A stretch of 29,480 nt of DNA from a virus, in the IMG/VR virus record IMGVR_UViG_3300044729_000488, positions 1 to 29,480 of that record, one strand, 5' to 3'. The notes beneath the pieces are model-generated. The model ran no database searches and was not told where the DNA came from. It was given only the letters and a program-made list of their open reading frames with translations. Within the stretch, counting starts at the first letter, position 1. Every line of letters begins with the position of its first letter. The translations under genes and the position numbers were made by a program. Positions 20,158-28,697 of this stretch are shown here, one piece after another.

Positions 20158-20768
20158 CTCAAAGCGAGTACGTCAAACACTCTGGTCTAACCAAAGGCCG
20201 AGTCTCTCAGTTGGTCTCCAAAGGAATGCCGTTGGACTCCGCTGAAGCTGCGGACGCTTGGAGAGGCTCTGGAGCGCAAAGAAGGAAGGCTGCTATTGAA
20301 GCGAGCCACATTCGGTCAGAGCATTCTGAAGGTCCGTATCGGCCCCCAGAATCAGAAGCTCCGGTCAATCCTTCCATTGTTGCTGAAAGCACTCCGCAGG
20401 GAGCATACGAACGCCAGAAGCAGATTGAGCGAGCGTCTTACGGTCTTGCGGTTCAATCCCTACGCTCAAAGTCTCTCGACGCTGCCCGTATGGTCTCGGT
20501 TCACGCGACCGCAGCTAAGAACCTAATCAACGCTCGCAAAGACGTTCTCGACCTCTCCGAACGGGAAAAGCGGTTAGTCTCCGGTGATTGGGTCAAAAAG
20601 GTAATGCAAGACCATGACGGGTCCGTAGCTCAACTGCTTAAGTCGATGCCAAAACAGCTTGCCGGTAGAATTGCTCCTCACGACCCAGAACACGCTGAAC
20701 GCGAACTAGAACGTTGGGTTCAAGAAGTATGTCTGAAAACTCTGCACTCAACCGATCCTTGGAAATGA
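20154..20768 (+). CDS. Terminase small subunit candidate
   Basis: A 204-residue protein. The N-terminal 35 residues (QSEYVKHSGLTKGRVSQLVSKGMPL) form a MerR/Nu1-like helix-turn-helix for DNA recognition. A variable Pro/Ser/Glu-rich linker follows, then a long charged helical domain and a C-terminal part (VLDLSEREKRLVSGDWV ... LKSMPKQLAGRIAP) like that of phage packaging proteins. It would bind the packaging site and recruit the large subunit. Unusually it is separated from the large subunit by two genes. ATGA-coupled to both neighbours. Confidence 0.72.
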   Translation: MTQSEYVKHSGLTKGRVSQLVSKGMPLDSAEAADAWRGSGAQRRKAAIEASHIRSEHSEGPYRPPESEAPVNPSIVAESTPQGAYERQKQIERASYGLAVQSLRSKSLDAARMVSVHATAAKNLINARKDVLDLSEREKRLVSGDWVKKVMQDHDGSVAQLLKSMPKQLAGRIAPHDPEHAERELERWVQEVCLKTLHSTDPWK

Positions 20769-21991
20769 ATCAAATTGAACACCTGCTGGTCTCCAGCCTT
20801 ATCCCTTACGCTCGCAACTCCAGAACACACTCTGACGATCAAGTCTCGCAGATTGCCGGTTCAATCAGAGAGTTTGGATTCACTAATCCAGTCTTGATTG
20901 ATGCAGGTGGAACAATCATTGCCGGTCACGGTCGAGTGATGGCGGCAAAGAAGCTTGGACTTGAAACAGTTCCGTGCATCCGTCTTGGACATTTAACTCC
21001 ATCTCAAGTCCGAGCCTACGTCATTGCCGACAACAAGCTGGCCCTGAACGCTGGATGGGACGACCAGATGTTGCGGTCTGAACTGGAGTCTTTGCAGGAT
21101 GACGGATTCAACATGGACTTGACCGGATTCTCGGACGAGGAACTTGCCGAGTTGCTTGAACCAGAAGTTGTCGAAGGAGAAACCGATCCAGACCAGACTC
21201 CAGAAGTTCCGGTCGAGCCGATTACCAAGCTTGGCGATGTTTGGATTCTAGGGAATCACCGGCTGATGTGCGGGGATTCTACAAGTATCGAAAGCGCAAA
21301 GCGTTTAATGGGCGATGACTTGGCTGATTTGTTAATAACTGATCCACCTTACAACGTGGACATGACAGCCAAGAATGAAATGCTTCAGAAAGCTGGTAAG
21401 GCCAGAAAAGACGAGTCAACTTTTGGAATCCAAAACGACAAGATGTCCAATGATGATTTCCGTCAATTCCTTAGAGATGTTTATTCGACAGCAAACTCAG
21501 TGATGCGAGAAGGTGGTGTTTTCTATATTTGGCATGCAGATTCAGAAGGGCACAACTTTAGGGGGGCTTGCATTGATGTAGAATGGAAAATCAGACAATG
21601 TTTGGTTTGGGTAAAATCCGTGTTTGCAATCGGAAGAAGCGATTATCATTGGAAACACGAGCCGTGCCTTTATGGATGGAAAGACGGAGCGTCTCATTAT
21701 TGGGGTTCAGACAGAAGCCAAACGACTGTCCTAGATTTCAAGAAACCATCGAAAAGCGAGCTTCATCCAACTATGAAGCCGGTCGAGTTGTTTGAATACC
21801 AAATCGGAAACAGCAGCAAAGCAAATGATGTCGTTCTTGATCTCTTTGGAGGTTCTGGAACCACAGCAATCGCTTGTGAGCGTCTTAGTCGCAAAGCCCG
21901 TTTAATGGAACTAGATCCCAAATATTGCGACGTAATAGTCAAACGTTGGGAAGACTTTACCGGCAAGAAAGCGGTTCTTGAAAAGGTGTAA
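20765..21991 (+). CDS. ParB-domain DNA methyltransferase
   Basis: A 408-residue two-domain protein. Residues 1-130 form a ParB/Srx-type domain (IPYARNSRTHSDDQ, IIAGHGRVMAAKKLG at 51-65, VIADNKLA at 87-94). From about 155 follows a DNA methyltransferase with catalytic DPPYN (193-197) and the AdoMet loop DLFGGSGTTA (359-368) near the C-terminus; this order is typical of the beta class, acting on adenine N6 or cytosine N4. It would mark phage DNA, for example to evade restriction. ATG 20765 overlaps the small terminase stop; the frame is open from 20714. Probably a solitary phage methylase, but see the adjacent nuclease-like gene. Confidence 0.9.
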   Translation: MNQIEHLLVSSLIPYARNSRTHSDDQVSQIAGSIREFGFTNPVLIDAGGTIIAGHGRVMAAKKLGLETVPCIRLGHLTPSQVRAYVIADNKLALNAGWDDQMLRSELESLQDDGFNMDLTGFSDEELAELLEPEVVEGETDPDQTPEVPVEPITKLGDVWILGNHRLMCGDSTSIESAKRLMGDDLADLLITDPPYNVDMTAKNEMLQKAGKARKDESTFGIQNDKMSNDDFRQFLRDVYSTANSVMREGGVFYIWHADSEGHNFRGACIDVEWKIRQCLVWVKSVFAIGRSDYHWKHEPCLYGWKDGASHYWGSDRSQTTVLDFKKPSKSELHPTMKPVELFEYQIGNSSKANDVVLDLFGGSGTTAIACERLSRKARLMELDPKYCDVIVKRWEDFTGKKAVLEKV

Positions 21992-22485
21992 TGGAAATCC
22001 TGAACTGCCAGAAGCCGAGAGGGTTGGAGGCTCTCCGTCAGAACAAGATCGCGCTCAAAGCCATTGAACGTGACACGGTTCTCCGGTTTTTGCCAATCGC
22101 AGACGATAAGCCTTCACGCATTGATGGGTTCATCTGGAACCAAAACGCTGGCGTAATTACCGGAAGTTATGAGGTGAAATCTCGGAATTACGGACTCGCA
22201 AAGCTGGAGTCAACCTTCGGCAACCAATGGATGATTTCATGGTCTAAGCTCCAAGCCGCTCTTGAGATTACGAAACACACTAAGTTGCCATTTTGGGGAG
22301 TGCTGCACTTGGAGCCTGACGGTCTGGTGCTGATGGTTGAAATCTTCAACGAGAACGCAACTTGGGGTTGCAACGTGCAGTTGCGGGACAAGTTGATGGA
22401 TGGAGTGAACGAACGCATGGCGTTCTTGAATATGAGTGAAGCTCGAAAGCACCGGATCGAAGAATCCAATACGGAGTTGTTCTGA
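21991..22485 (+). CDS. PD-(D/E)XK nuclease-like protein
   Basis: A 164-residue protein. Residues 43-65 (RIDGFIWNQNAGVITGSYEVKSR) have the Asp then E-x-K arrangement of a PD-(D/E)XK core (D45, E61, K63), followed by a helix with Gln (WSKLQAALEI) and a strand pair (FWGVLHLEPDGLVLMVEIF), as expected for the fold. It could be a restriction-type or repair nuclease, or a catalytically adapted packaging accessory. It starts one base inside the methyltransferase stop and ends one base inside the large-terminase start, so it is tightly coupled to both. Confidence 0.6.
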   Translation: MEILNCQKPRGLEALRQNKIALKAIERDTVLRFLPIADDKPSRIDGFIWNQNAGVITGSYEVKSRNYGLAKLESTFGNQWMISWSKLQAALEITKHTKLPFWGVLHLEPDGLVLMVEIFNENATWGCNVQLRDKLMDGVNERMAFLNMSEARKHRIEESNTELF

Positions 22486-24335
22486 TGCTTGATCTACAGC
22501 GCGAAATCCTAGAGTTCAGAAGACAGATCTACCGCCCATCTCCACGGCAGACTGTGGTGGAATGGAGCGAGTCAAACCTCACGTTGACTCAACGACAGAC
22601 TGAACATCCCGGTCCATTCTCCACGGCTGTCAGACCATATTGCCGAGAACCATTGGAATGCTGGAAAGATCCGTCAGTCTCTGAGGTGACTTTGTGTTGG
22701 GGTTCCCAGACCAGCAAGACGACGACGCTGATGGCTGGTCTTGCGTGGGCTATCGACACAGAACCGAGTCCCGCACTGTGGCTGATGCCATCAGAGAATT
22801 TGGCTCGCAGCTTCAGCAAATCCCGCTGGATGCCGCTTCTGGAGGATTGTCCCGCATTGGTTGCACGGTTTCCTTCTGATGCAGACCAGATGACAAATCT
22901 TGAGCAGCAGTTTGACCGCTGCACTTTGACCTTTGTTGGGTCTAATTCACCGGCAAATCTAGCGTCCCGTCCGGTGCGAATCTTGGTCGCAGATGAGGTG
23001 GACAAGTTCGCAGAGGCGACAGCCAAAGAAGCCGATGCATTGGACCTCGCAGAGCAACGACTCAAAGCTTTCTCAAGCTCGAAAGCCTTCTTTACCAGCA
23101 CTCCGACAACTTCAGAAGGCAGAATCTGGCAGCGTTATCTTAGAGGAGACCAGCGACGGTATTACATCCCCTGTCCGCATTGCGCGGAATACATCAAGTT
23201 GGAGTGGAAGCAAGTCACTTGGGACAACGCTAAGACCGAAGACGGGAAACCAGACTGGCAGCGTATCCGGTCGTCAGCGCACTACGTTTGCCAACTCTGT
23301 CAGGGTAAGATTTCGGATTCCCATAAGGTGGCAGCGTTGCGCCATGGAAAATGGATTCCCGAGAATCAAGCGAGCCTTCCAAGCGTTCGTTCTTACCACT
23401 TATCAAGCCTCTACTCACCGGATCGGAAATGCACTTGGGGACACTTGGCCGTCTCGTTCTTGGAAGCCAAAAGCTCAATGATGGGGTTGCAGGGATTCGT
23501 CAACGGTATGCTCGCTGAACCGTGGGAAAACCAAGAATCTCAACAAGAGCGAGTTGAGATTGTGTCCGATGCTGGACTCCCCGAAGCCAGACGCTACCTA
23601 ACGGCTGACGTTCAAGCCGCTGCTCCGTTTGTCTGGTGGGTTTGTAGAGAGTGGAGCAAAGGGAATTCACGTCTTGTTGCTGCCGGTCACGCAGACGATT
23701 TCGCAGCACTTCGACGGGTCCAACTTCAATACAACGTGCATGATATGGACGTTGGGATTGACTCCGGTTTTAACACACAAGCCGTTTATGATGCTTGTGC
23801 TGAGTTTTCACAAAGCAGCGTTAATCCAATCACATATCCCTGCGGTCTCCGGTATCCACCAGAAGGAGGGCTGAGAAAGCCGATGCTTATCGGTTGGATG
23901 CCGATGAAAGGACGTGAGACCGGAGCGAGATTCACAAGCAAGACCGGCGCAATCCATCCCTTCGGCATTACGACTTCAACGTCAATGCGGACTGATGCGG
24001 TCCAGCCTCTGTTAGTCTTCGATACTGAGCATATGCGGGAAGTGCTTCAGCGACTCCGTAAAGGCTCGGAGAATCATCAATGGACCGTTTGCAGTCTCCC
24101 TGCACCACTTGAGGCTGAGGGGGCATTTGCAAGCGATTCTGACACATACTGGAAGCATTTGGACTCTCACGTTCTAAAGCCAACGGCTAACAGAGCGGGA
24201 CGAATCAAACACTTGTGGTTCAAGCGAAACACTCGCTGGCCCGATCATTTACACGACTGCGAGTTGATGCAATTGGCGATGGTGATGCTCTGGAACGATC
24301 TCGCATCTACTAGTTCTGAAAATTCTAGTAGTTGA
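22485..24335 (+). CDS. terL: Terminase large subunit, GpA family
   Basis: A 616-residue packaging motor and nuclease (lambda gpA is 641). Visible parts: adaptor-like start, Walker A in CWGSQTSKTTT (71-81), Walker B VRILVADEVD (164-173), coupling motif TSTPT near 204-208, a zinc-knuckle pair CPHC (230-233) and CQLC (269-272) typical of the GpA group, and the RNase-H-like nuclease start DVGIDSGFNTQAVYDAC near residue 423. It cuts concatemers and drives DNA into proheads. TGATG overlap with the upstream gene. Its last codons contain an inverted repeat (24307-24331). Confidence 0.95.
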   Translation: MLDLQREILEFRRQIYRPSPRQTVVEWSESNLTLTQRQTEHPGPFSTAVRPYCREPLECWKDPSVSEVTLCWGSQTSKTTTLMAGLAWAIDTEPSPALWLMPSENLARSFSKSRWMPLLEDCPALVARFPSDADQMTNLEQQFDRCTLTFVGSNSPANLASRPVRILVADEVDKFAEATAKEADALDLAEQRLKAFSSSKAFFTSTPTTSEGRIWQRYLRGDQRRYYIPCPHCAEYIKLEWKQVTWDNAKTEDGKPDWQRIRSSAHYVCQLCQGKISDSHKVAALRHGKWIPENQASLPSVRSYHLSSLYSPDRKCTWGHLAVSFLEAKSSMMGLQGFVNGMLAEPWENQESQQERVEIVSDAGLPEARRYLTADVQAAAPFVWWVCREWSKGNSRLVAAGHADDFAALRRVQLQYNVHDMDVGIDSGFNTQAVYDACAEFSQSSVNPITYPCGLRYPPEGGLRKPMLIGWMPMKGRETGARFTSKTGAIHPFGITTSTSMRTDAVQPLLVFDTEHMREVLQRLRKGSENHQWTVCSLPAPLEAEGAFASDSDTYWKHLDSHVLKPTANRAGRIKHLWFKRNTRWPDHLHDCELMQLAMVMLWNDLASTSSENSSS

Positions 24336-24355
24336 CTTCACAGTTGGTCTGTGAA
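24307..24355 (+). promoter_or_regulatory. Tandem perfect hairpins at the terL end
   Basis: CTACTAG/CTAGTAG (24307-24313 with 24325-24331, 11-base loop) inside the last terL codons, then TTCACAG/CTGTGAA (24337-24343 with 24349-24355, 5-base loop) just after the stop. Both 7-bp stems are perfect and only 5 bases apart. No T-tract follows, so simple termination is unlikely; RNA processing, stability or regulation of the next start is more plausible. Confidence 0.5.
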
Positions 24356-24367
24356 TAGTCCGCCCAA

Positions 24368-24769
24368 GTGTTGACCTACACCGTAGCAACTAAGCGGAGT
24401 TATTTGCGTACCACCTACGCAAGCAAAGCTGCTTTGACATTGCTTGAGGCTTTGACTGCAAAGCTGACGGTTGCTGCAAACGCTATAGAGTCTGGTCAAG
24501 TTGTCCGCTCAACTTCTAGTTCTGACGTTTCCGTTGAGTTCGCTGAACCCGGTAAGGGTTCCGCTTCCGCTGGTGAAATGTTGGAAATGTGGGAGTCACT
24601 GCTGTCAGACTACGATCTTGCTGTGACCCTGTTGGCTGGAGACGGAATCACTAATCCGTCAGACCTCCAGATCTATAACAAGATGCTTGGAACCATTCTG
24701 GTAGCAGTTACTCGGTATTACGGTGATTTCACGCAGTTCCGTCGTGAAGCCACAACTCGGATGAGCTAA
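24368..24769 (+). CDS. Putative gpW-like head-tail joining protein
   Basis: A 133-residue protein between the large terminase and portal genes, the lambda W position. Residues about 22-78 (ALTLLEALTAKLTVAANAIESG ... VSVEFAEPGK ... EMLEMWESLLSDYD) follow the gpW pattern of helix, a G-x-x-V turn, a beta hairpin with VEF and a second helix; the C-terminal 50 residues are extra. gpW proteins fit between the portal and the tail connector. The start is GTG 24368, or TTG 24371; no ATG is available. Its stop overlaps the portal start (TAATG). Confidence 0.6.
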   Translation: MLTYTVATKRSYLRTTYASKAALTLLEALTAKLTVAANAIESGQVVRSTSSSDVSVEFAEPGKGSASAGEMLEMWESLLSDYDLAVTLLAGDGITNPSDLQIYNKMLGTILVAVTRYYGDFTQFRREATTRMS

Positions 24770-26340
24770 TGGGAATCCTTCAAACCATTGCTAATAAGTT
24801 GTTTCCCGCTCCCGTTAATAAGTACGAGGGAGCCGGTCAGTCGTTGCGTCGTTCGTATCTTGATACGTCCTATACCTCGGCTCGCTTTGATGTAACGAGT
24901 TCAACCCGTCAAGCGATTGTCCGTAAGTCCCGTTTCTTTGAACAGAACAACGCTGTTCTGAATAGATTGGGCGACTTGTTTGAGAGCTACACCGTTGGCT
25001 CCAGCTTCTCGGTTCAACCTGCTTCAAGCGATCCAGCTTGGAATCTTAAAGCCAAGAAGTGGTTTGATGTCTGGAGCCGTTATCCCGATATCGGTTCTCG
25101 CCAGTCTTTTGGAACCATGATGAGCCAATCGGCTCGCGGTTGGTTCTTTGACGGTGAAAGCTTTATCCTTCTCACCAAAGGTGAGAGCGGAAAGCCGAGA
25201 TTGCAGCTTATCGAAGCTCAGTCGATTGCGACTCCTGCTGGAATGGAGTCTGATTTAACCGTTTTCGACGGTATCCGGTTTGACCCTAAGACTGGACGCG
25301 CAATCTCGTATTTTATCGGATCGGAGAAAACTCAGGGTAATCTTACTGACGTTCGCTCAATTGGTTCTGACTCGGTGGTTCACATTTACGAGCCGAATCG
25401 TCCCGGTCAGCTTAGAGGTCTTCCGTTTGTCTCTGCTGTAATCAACGACCTGCACGATCTCGACGACTTGCAGAAGCTGGAGATGGAAGCTTGCAAACTC
25501 GGTGCTTCCGTCGCTCAGATTGTCAAGACCGTCTCCGGTGAGGTTCAAGCATCCAGCCTCCGTTCCGGTGGAATCTCGCAAACCACTCAGAATACTGCGG
25601 AGAACTATTACGAACAAGTTTTTGGGTCGTCTGTTAAAGTACTCAAGAACGGTGATTCATTTGAACAGTTCGCAACGGAGCGTCCCGGTGTAAATATGCG
25701 GGAATACTGGCGTCAACTGACCGAAAAGGTCTGTGCTGGTGTTGGTATTCCTTACGTTCTTGTTTATCCCGAGTCCATGCAGGGAACTGTCTATCGCGGT
25801 GCGCTAGATATGTCTGCTGTATGGTTTAAGTCTCGGCATCAAGTGATGTCGTCAGCGGCTCGACGTATTTATGAATATGTCATGGAGTACGCTATCAAGA
25901 CTGATCCAACGCTCAACGATGCTCCGTCCGACTGGTATGAAGTAGCGATTACCGCTCCACGCTCTCCGAACGTTGATGTTGGCCGTAATTCCGCTGCTCA
26001 GTTGGCTGAGTTGGAAGCTGGCATTCTGACTTACGATGAAGTCTATGGTGCGCGGGGTCTTGATTGGCGTTCTGCTTTAGAAGCAAAAGCACAACAAGCT
26101 TTGTTTGTGCGTCAACTCGCTGACAAATACGGAGTTGATGTCTCTGAGATTTCGGTGATTCAGAAAGAGCGTCCTGCGGCTAGTGCTGCACCGGCTATTG
26201 ACATTGAAGATGATTCTTCTGAATCTCCGTCTCCAGTTGCTCCGTCAGAAGGTGGATCGCAACCGCTTGTTGTAGAACAAACCGAAGTGACCGCTTCAGT
26301 CAAAAAGCAACGTAAGCCGCGAGCCAAGAAAACAGAATGA
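24769..26340 (+). CDS. Portal protein, lambda gpB type
   Basis: A 523-residue protein (lambda gpB 533). Recognisable stretches: the N-terminal ARFDVTSSTRQAIVRKSRFFEQNN, LFESYTVGSSFSVQP, GWFFDGESFILLTKGESGKPRLQLIEAQSI, HIYEPNRPGQLRGLPFVSAVI, the stem-helix region LDDLQKLEMEACKLGA, and PGVNMREYWRQLTEKVCAG, all typical of this portal family. Twelve copies form the DNA entry ring. The C-terminal 70 residues are Ser/Pro/Glu/Lys-rich and probably disordered. The capsid fusion gene begins within its stop (ATGA). Confidence 0.92.
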   Translation: MGILQTIANKLFPAPVNKYEGAGQSLRRSYLDTSYTSARFDVTSSTRQAIVRKSRFFEQNNAVLNRLGDLFESYTVGSSFSVQPASSDPAWNLKAKKWFDVWSRYPDIGSRQSFGTMMSQSARGWFFDGESFILLTKGESGKPRLQLIEAQSIATPAGMESDLTVFDGIRFDPKTGRAISYFIGSEKTQGNLTDVRSIGSDSVVHIYEPNRPGQLRGLPFVSAVINDLHDLDDLQKLEMEACKLGASVAQIVKTVSGEVQASSLRSGGISQTTQNTAENYYEQVFGSSVKVLKNGDSFEQFATERPGVNMREYWRQLTEKVCAGVGIPYVLVYPESMQGTVYRGALDMSAVWFKSRHQVMSSAARRIYEYVMEYAIKTDPTLNDAPSDWYEVAITAPRSPNVDVGRNSAAQLAELEAGILTYDEVYGARGLDWRSALEAKAQQALFVRQLADKYGVDVSEISVIQKERPAASAAPAIDIEDDSSESPSPVAPSEGGSQPLVVEQTEVTASVKKQRKPRAKKTE

Positions 26341-28499
26341 GCTTCACTAAGAAATCAGATTGGCTTTATTACGCTCCTGCGGCTTCCGCTGGTGAGACTG
26401 CGACCATTCAAATCTTTGACCAGATTGGCGAAGATTGGTTTGGTGGTAACGGTCTATCTGGTAAGCAATTCTCTGACGTTCTCAACGAAGTGGGCAATGG
26501 TCCGCTCTTGGTGGAGATCAACTCTCCCGGTGGTAATGTCTGGGATGGTCTGAGCATCTACAACCAGTTGCGCGGTCGTAAAGCTCCGGTGACCACTCGG
26601 GTCGTTGGCATTGCGGCTTCGATTGCTTCGATCATTGCTCTTGCTGGTGATCGTGTAGAGATGGCCGACGCTGCGCTAATGATGATTCACGATCCTTCCG
26701 GTATGGCTTCGGGTACTTCCGAGGATATGCGGAAAATGGCTGATGCTCTGGATCAACACGCTGAAGTGCTGGTTGGAGTGTACGCTAAAAAGACGGGACG
26801 CTCTCCCGAGTCCATCCGCGCTGCAATGAAGGCGGAAACTTGGTTCACCACCGCTGAAGCAATTCAGTTTGGTCTAGTGGACAAGCCGATCAAACAGCTT
26901 GCGATGGCTGCTAAGTGGCATCCCCGCGCTGTCACCAAGACCGCTCCCGAGACGGTCAAAAACAACCTCCGCAGAGGTCTTGAGCAATACGCTGAAGGTC
27001 TCGCTGGCGAAGGTCTTGAGAAGCAAACCGTTCTTGAGGCTGAGTCCCTTGTTGCTGGAGAAACCCCCACCGAAGATAAAGTTGAGAAAGCAAACGCTTG
27101 GTGGGGTCGCAATGAACGCTTTCTTGAGGCTGAACCCAACACTCCTGCGGACGTAGCAGCTAACCTCTGGGGAGGTGCTGCTGGACGCGATTGGTTTCGC
27201 GCTCTCTACGCTCAATTGGAGCGTGAAGAACTGGAGGAAGATGACGACTCCCCAGACGACAAGATTTCTGCGGATGGCAATAACGCTATCAGCGAAAATG
27301 GCAAAGTTTCTTTGCCGCAACCAACACAACAACCCGACACAAATATGTCCGATAGCACTACTGTGACGGCTGCGGCTGCTCCTGCCGCTTCCGTTGATCT
27401 CACCGCGATTCTTGCTAAGCTTTCCGCTCTGGAAGCTTCCATGAAGTCTCCTGCCGCTGCTCCTGCTCCTGAGCCGGTGCGTCCCGTTATTGAGAATCTC
27501 GGAAACCCGTTGATGGAGAAGCACAAGAGCCTTCGCGCTGGTGCAGAGCGTAAAGGTTTCTTGATTCAGAACCACAGCGAGTTGCTGCGTCAGTCGCGCT
27601 TGATCGCTCCCCAGAACGCGAACACTTTCGCTGCTGGTTTGGTTGTCGATTATCTCGCTGACTCGGTTATCACTGTTGCGACTACTAAGTTGGCTATGAT
27701 TGCTAACTTCACGCGCAACGTTGGTCTCGATAACTTGCGTCCCCGAGCTACGGTTCAGGTGAAGAAGTTCACTGGTGGTGATGACGCTCAGGACAACCTG
27801 ACCGACTTCGAGAACAACTCCAACAACGAGTCCACTCTGGCTGCTACCTCGGTGACTGTTAACCAGATCACCAAGACTTTTACCGTCACTCAGCAGGAAC
27901 TGAATCAGGGTTTCCAGTTGGCTGATCTCGCTCAGGGTTCCGCTGAGATCTTCGCTCTTGCCATTAGCAAGAAGGTCACCGCTCAGATGACTTCCGCTCT
28001 GTTTGGTGCTGGTACTGTTATCGGTACTGCTGCCAACTTCGACACTAGCGACCTCCCTGCGATCTTGGCTCTGGCTAAGAACTACCGACAGAAGCTGTTG
28101 CTGTTGGATGGTAGTCACATGGCTCGCTTGATGTTCTCCGGTCAGTTGACTGCTGCCGCTGGAACCAACCCGTTCCCTGATGCGCGCTACGGCCCCCTGA
28201 ACAACGGTTATTTCGGATTTGCGAACATCTTGGAGCAGAACGACTGGACTGGAGCTATTGCTAACACCGCTGGTTTCGTTTGCGGTCAGGACGCTATTGC
28301 GGTTGCGAGCGGTCTGCCGGTTGGAATGATCGCTGGCGAGTTTGTTGAGCAGCGCACTGTCGAGTTGTCCAATGGCCTCTCGGTGCTGTTGTCCGTCTGG
28401 TACTCCCGCGCTTCCCGCGCTCACATGGCGTCTTACGACATCATGTTTGGTGCTGCTGCTGCGGACACTACGCAAGCTGAAGTTCTCATCACCGCTTAA
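26337..28499 (+). CDS. Fusion of ClpP-type prohead protease and major capsid protein
   Basis: A 720-residue polyprotein. Residues 1-190 are a S14/S49-like protease: oxyanion segment INSPGG (61-66), nucleophile S95 in GIAASIAS, and H118 in MMIHDP. Residues about 190-335 form a charged linker with an acidic run (EREELEEDDDSPDD). An Ala/Pro-rich scaffold-like segment (337-385) precedes an HK97-fold capsid domain (about 390-720: VDYLADSVITVATTKLAMI ... RATVQVKKFTGGD ... LAISKKVTAQMTSALFG ... VWYSRASRAHM). Self-cleavage should release the shell protein. Most phages split these genes. A long antisense ORF here is a codon-bias shadow. Confidence 0.9.
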   Translation: MSFTKKSDWLYYAPAASAGETATIQIFDQIGEDWFGGNGLSGKQFSDVLNEVGNGPLLVEINSPGGNVWDGLSIYNQLRGRKAPVTTRVVGIAASIASIIALAGDRVEMADAALMMIHDPSGMASGTSEDMRKMADALDQHAEVLVGVYAKKTGRSPESIRAAMKAETWFTTAEAIQFGLVDKPIKQLAMAAKWHPRAVTKTAPETVKNNLRRGLEQYAEGLAGEGLEKQTVLEAESLVAGETPTEDKVEKANAWWGRNERFLEAEPNTPADVAANLWGGAAGRDWFRALYAQLEREELEEDDDSPDDKISADGNNAISENGKVSLPQPTQQPDTNMSDSTTVTAAAAPAASVDLTAILAKLSALEASMKSPAAAPAPEPVRPVIENLGNPLMEKHKSLRAGAERKGFLIQNHSELLRQSRLIAPQNANTFAAGLVVDYLADSVITVATTKLAMIANFTRNVGLDNLRPRATVQVKKFTGGDDAQDNLTDFENNSNNESTLAATSVTVNQITKTFTVTQQELNQGFQLADLAQGSAEIFALAISKKVTAQMTSALFGAGTVIGTAANFDTSDLPAILALAKNYRQKLLLLDGSHMARLMFSGQLTAAAGTNPFPDARYGPLNNGYFGFANILEQNDWTGAIANTAGFVCGQDAIAVASGLPVGMIAGEFVEQRTVELSNGLSVLLSVWYSRASRAHMASYDIMFGAAAADTTQAEVLITA
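27345..28499 (+). CDS. Possible internally initiated scaffold-capsid product
   Basis: M337 of the fusion (ATG 27345) is preceded by ccgacacaaatATG, the same kind of A/C-rich leader found before 3025, 5970, 18831 and 29180 and unlike ordinary coding sequence around it. Translation from here would give a 384-residue scaffold-plus-capsid protein without the protease, supplying the hundreds of shell subunits while the full fusion supplies a few protease copies. Lambda C/Nu3 is a precedent for an internal start in this region. This is an inference from the leader pattern and stoichiometry. Confidence 0.4.
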   Translation: MSDSTTVTAAAAPAASVDLTAILAKLSALEASMKSPAAAPAPEPVRPVIENLGNPLMEKHKSLRAGAERKGFLIQNHSELLRQSRLIAPQNANTFAAGLVVDYLADSVITVATTKLAMIANFTRNVGLDNLRPRATVQVKKFTGGDDAQDNLTDFENNSNNESTLAATSVTVNQITKTFTVTQQELNQGFQLADLAQGSAEIFALAISKKVTAQMTSALFGAGTVIGTAANFDTSDLPAILALAKNYRQKLLLLDGSHMARLMFSGQLTAAAGTNPFPDARYGPLNNGYFGFANILEQNDWTGAIANTAGFVCGQDAIAVASGLPVGMIAGEFVEQRTVELSNGLSVLLSVWYSRASRAHMASYDIMFGAAAADTTQAEVLITA

Positions 28500-28510
28500 T
28501 CCTTAAGGAT

Positions 28511-28687
28511 ATGCGTATCGCAACCACCGTAGCAGTGGACAAGAACGGCAAGAGTAAGCTCGTTTCTGGTCCCGATATTGACGCGAGTCTCCAACGCGAC
28601 AATTTCAACACTGTTTCAGTTCCCGAAGGAGGCAAGCTCATCTTGTGGGTACAAGGAGCTTTAGCACCGAAGATCCGTAAAGGTTAA
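28511..28687 (+). CDS. Small hypothetical head-region protein
   Basis: A 58-residue protein (MRIATTVAVDKNGKSKLVSG ... SVPEGGKLILWVQGALAPKIRKG). It is beta-rich and basic. Its leader taaggatATG is one of the few plausible Shine-Dalgarno sites in the window. It sits between the capsid gene and a strong hairpin, where decoration or small head proteins are often encoded; role not established. Confidence 0.62.
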   Translation: MRIATTVAVDKNGKSKLVSGPDIDASLQRDNFNTVSVPEGGKLILWVQGALAPKIRKG

Positions 28688-28697
28688 CCGTAAAATT

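Noticed and set aside
22589-23101. 170-codon - strand ORF opposite terL
   Set aside because: Antisense to conserved ATPase motifs of the large terminase; no independent support.
24371-24376. TTGACC as a -35 for the portal region
   Set aside because: It lies at the start codon of the gpW-like gene and no -10 is found 16-18 bases downstream.
26874-28475. 533-codon ORF on the - strand opposite the capsid gene
   Set aside because: It is antisense to a clear protease-capsid gene; its product is Ser/Arg/Val low-complexity with no domain. The strong codon bias of the capsid gene removes stops on the opposite strand.
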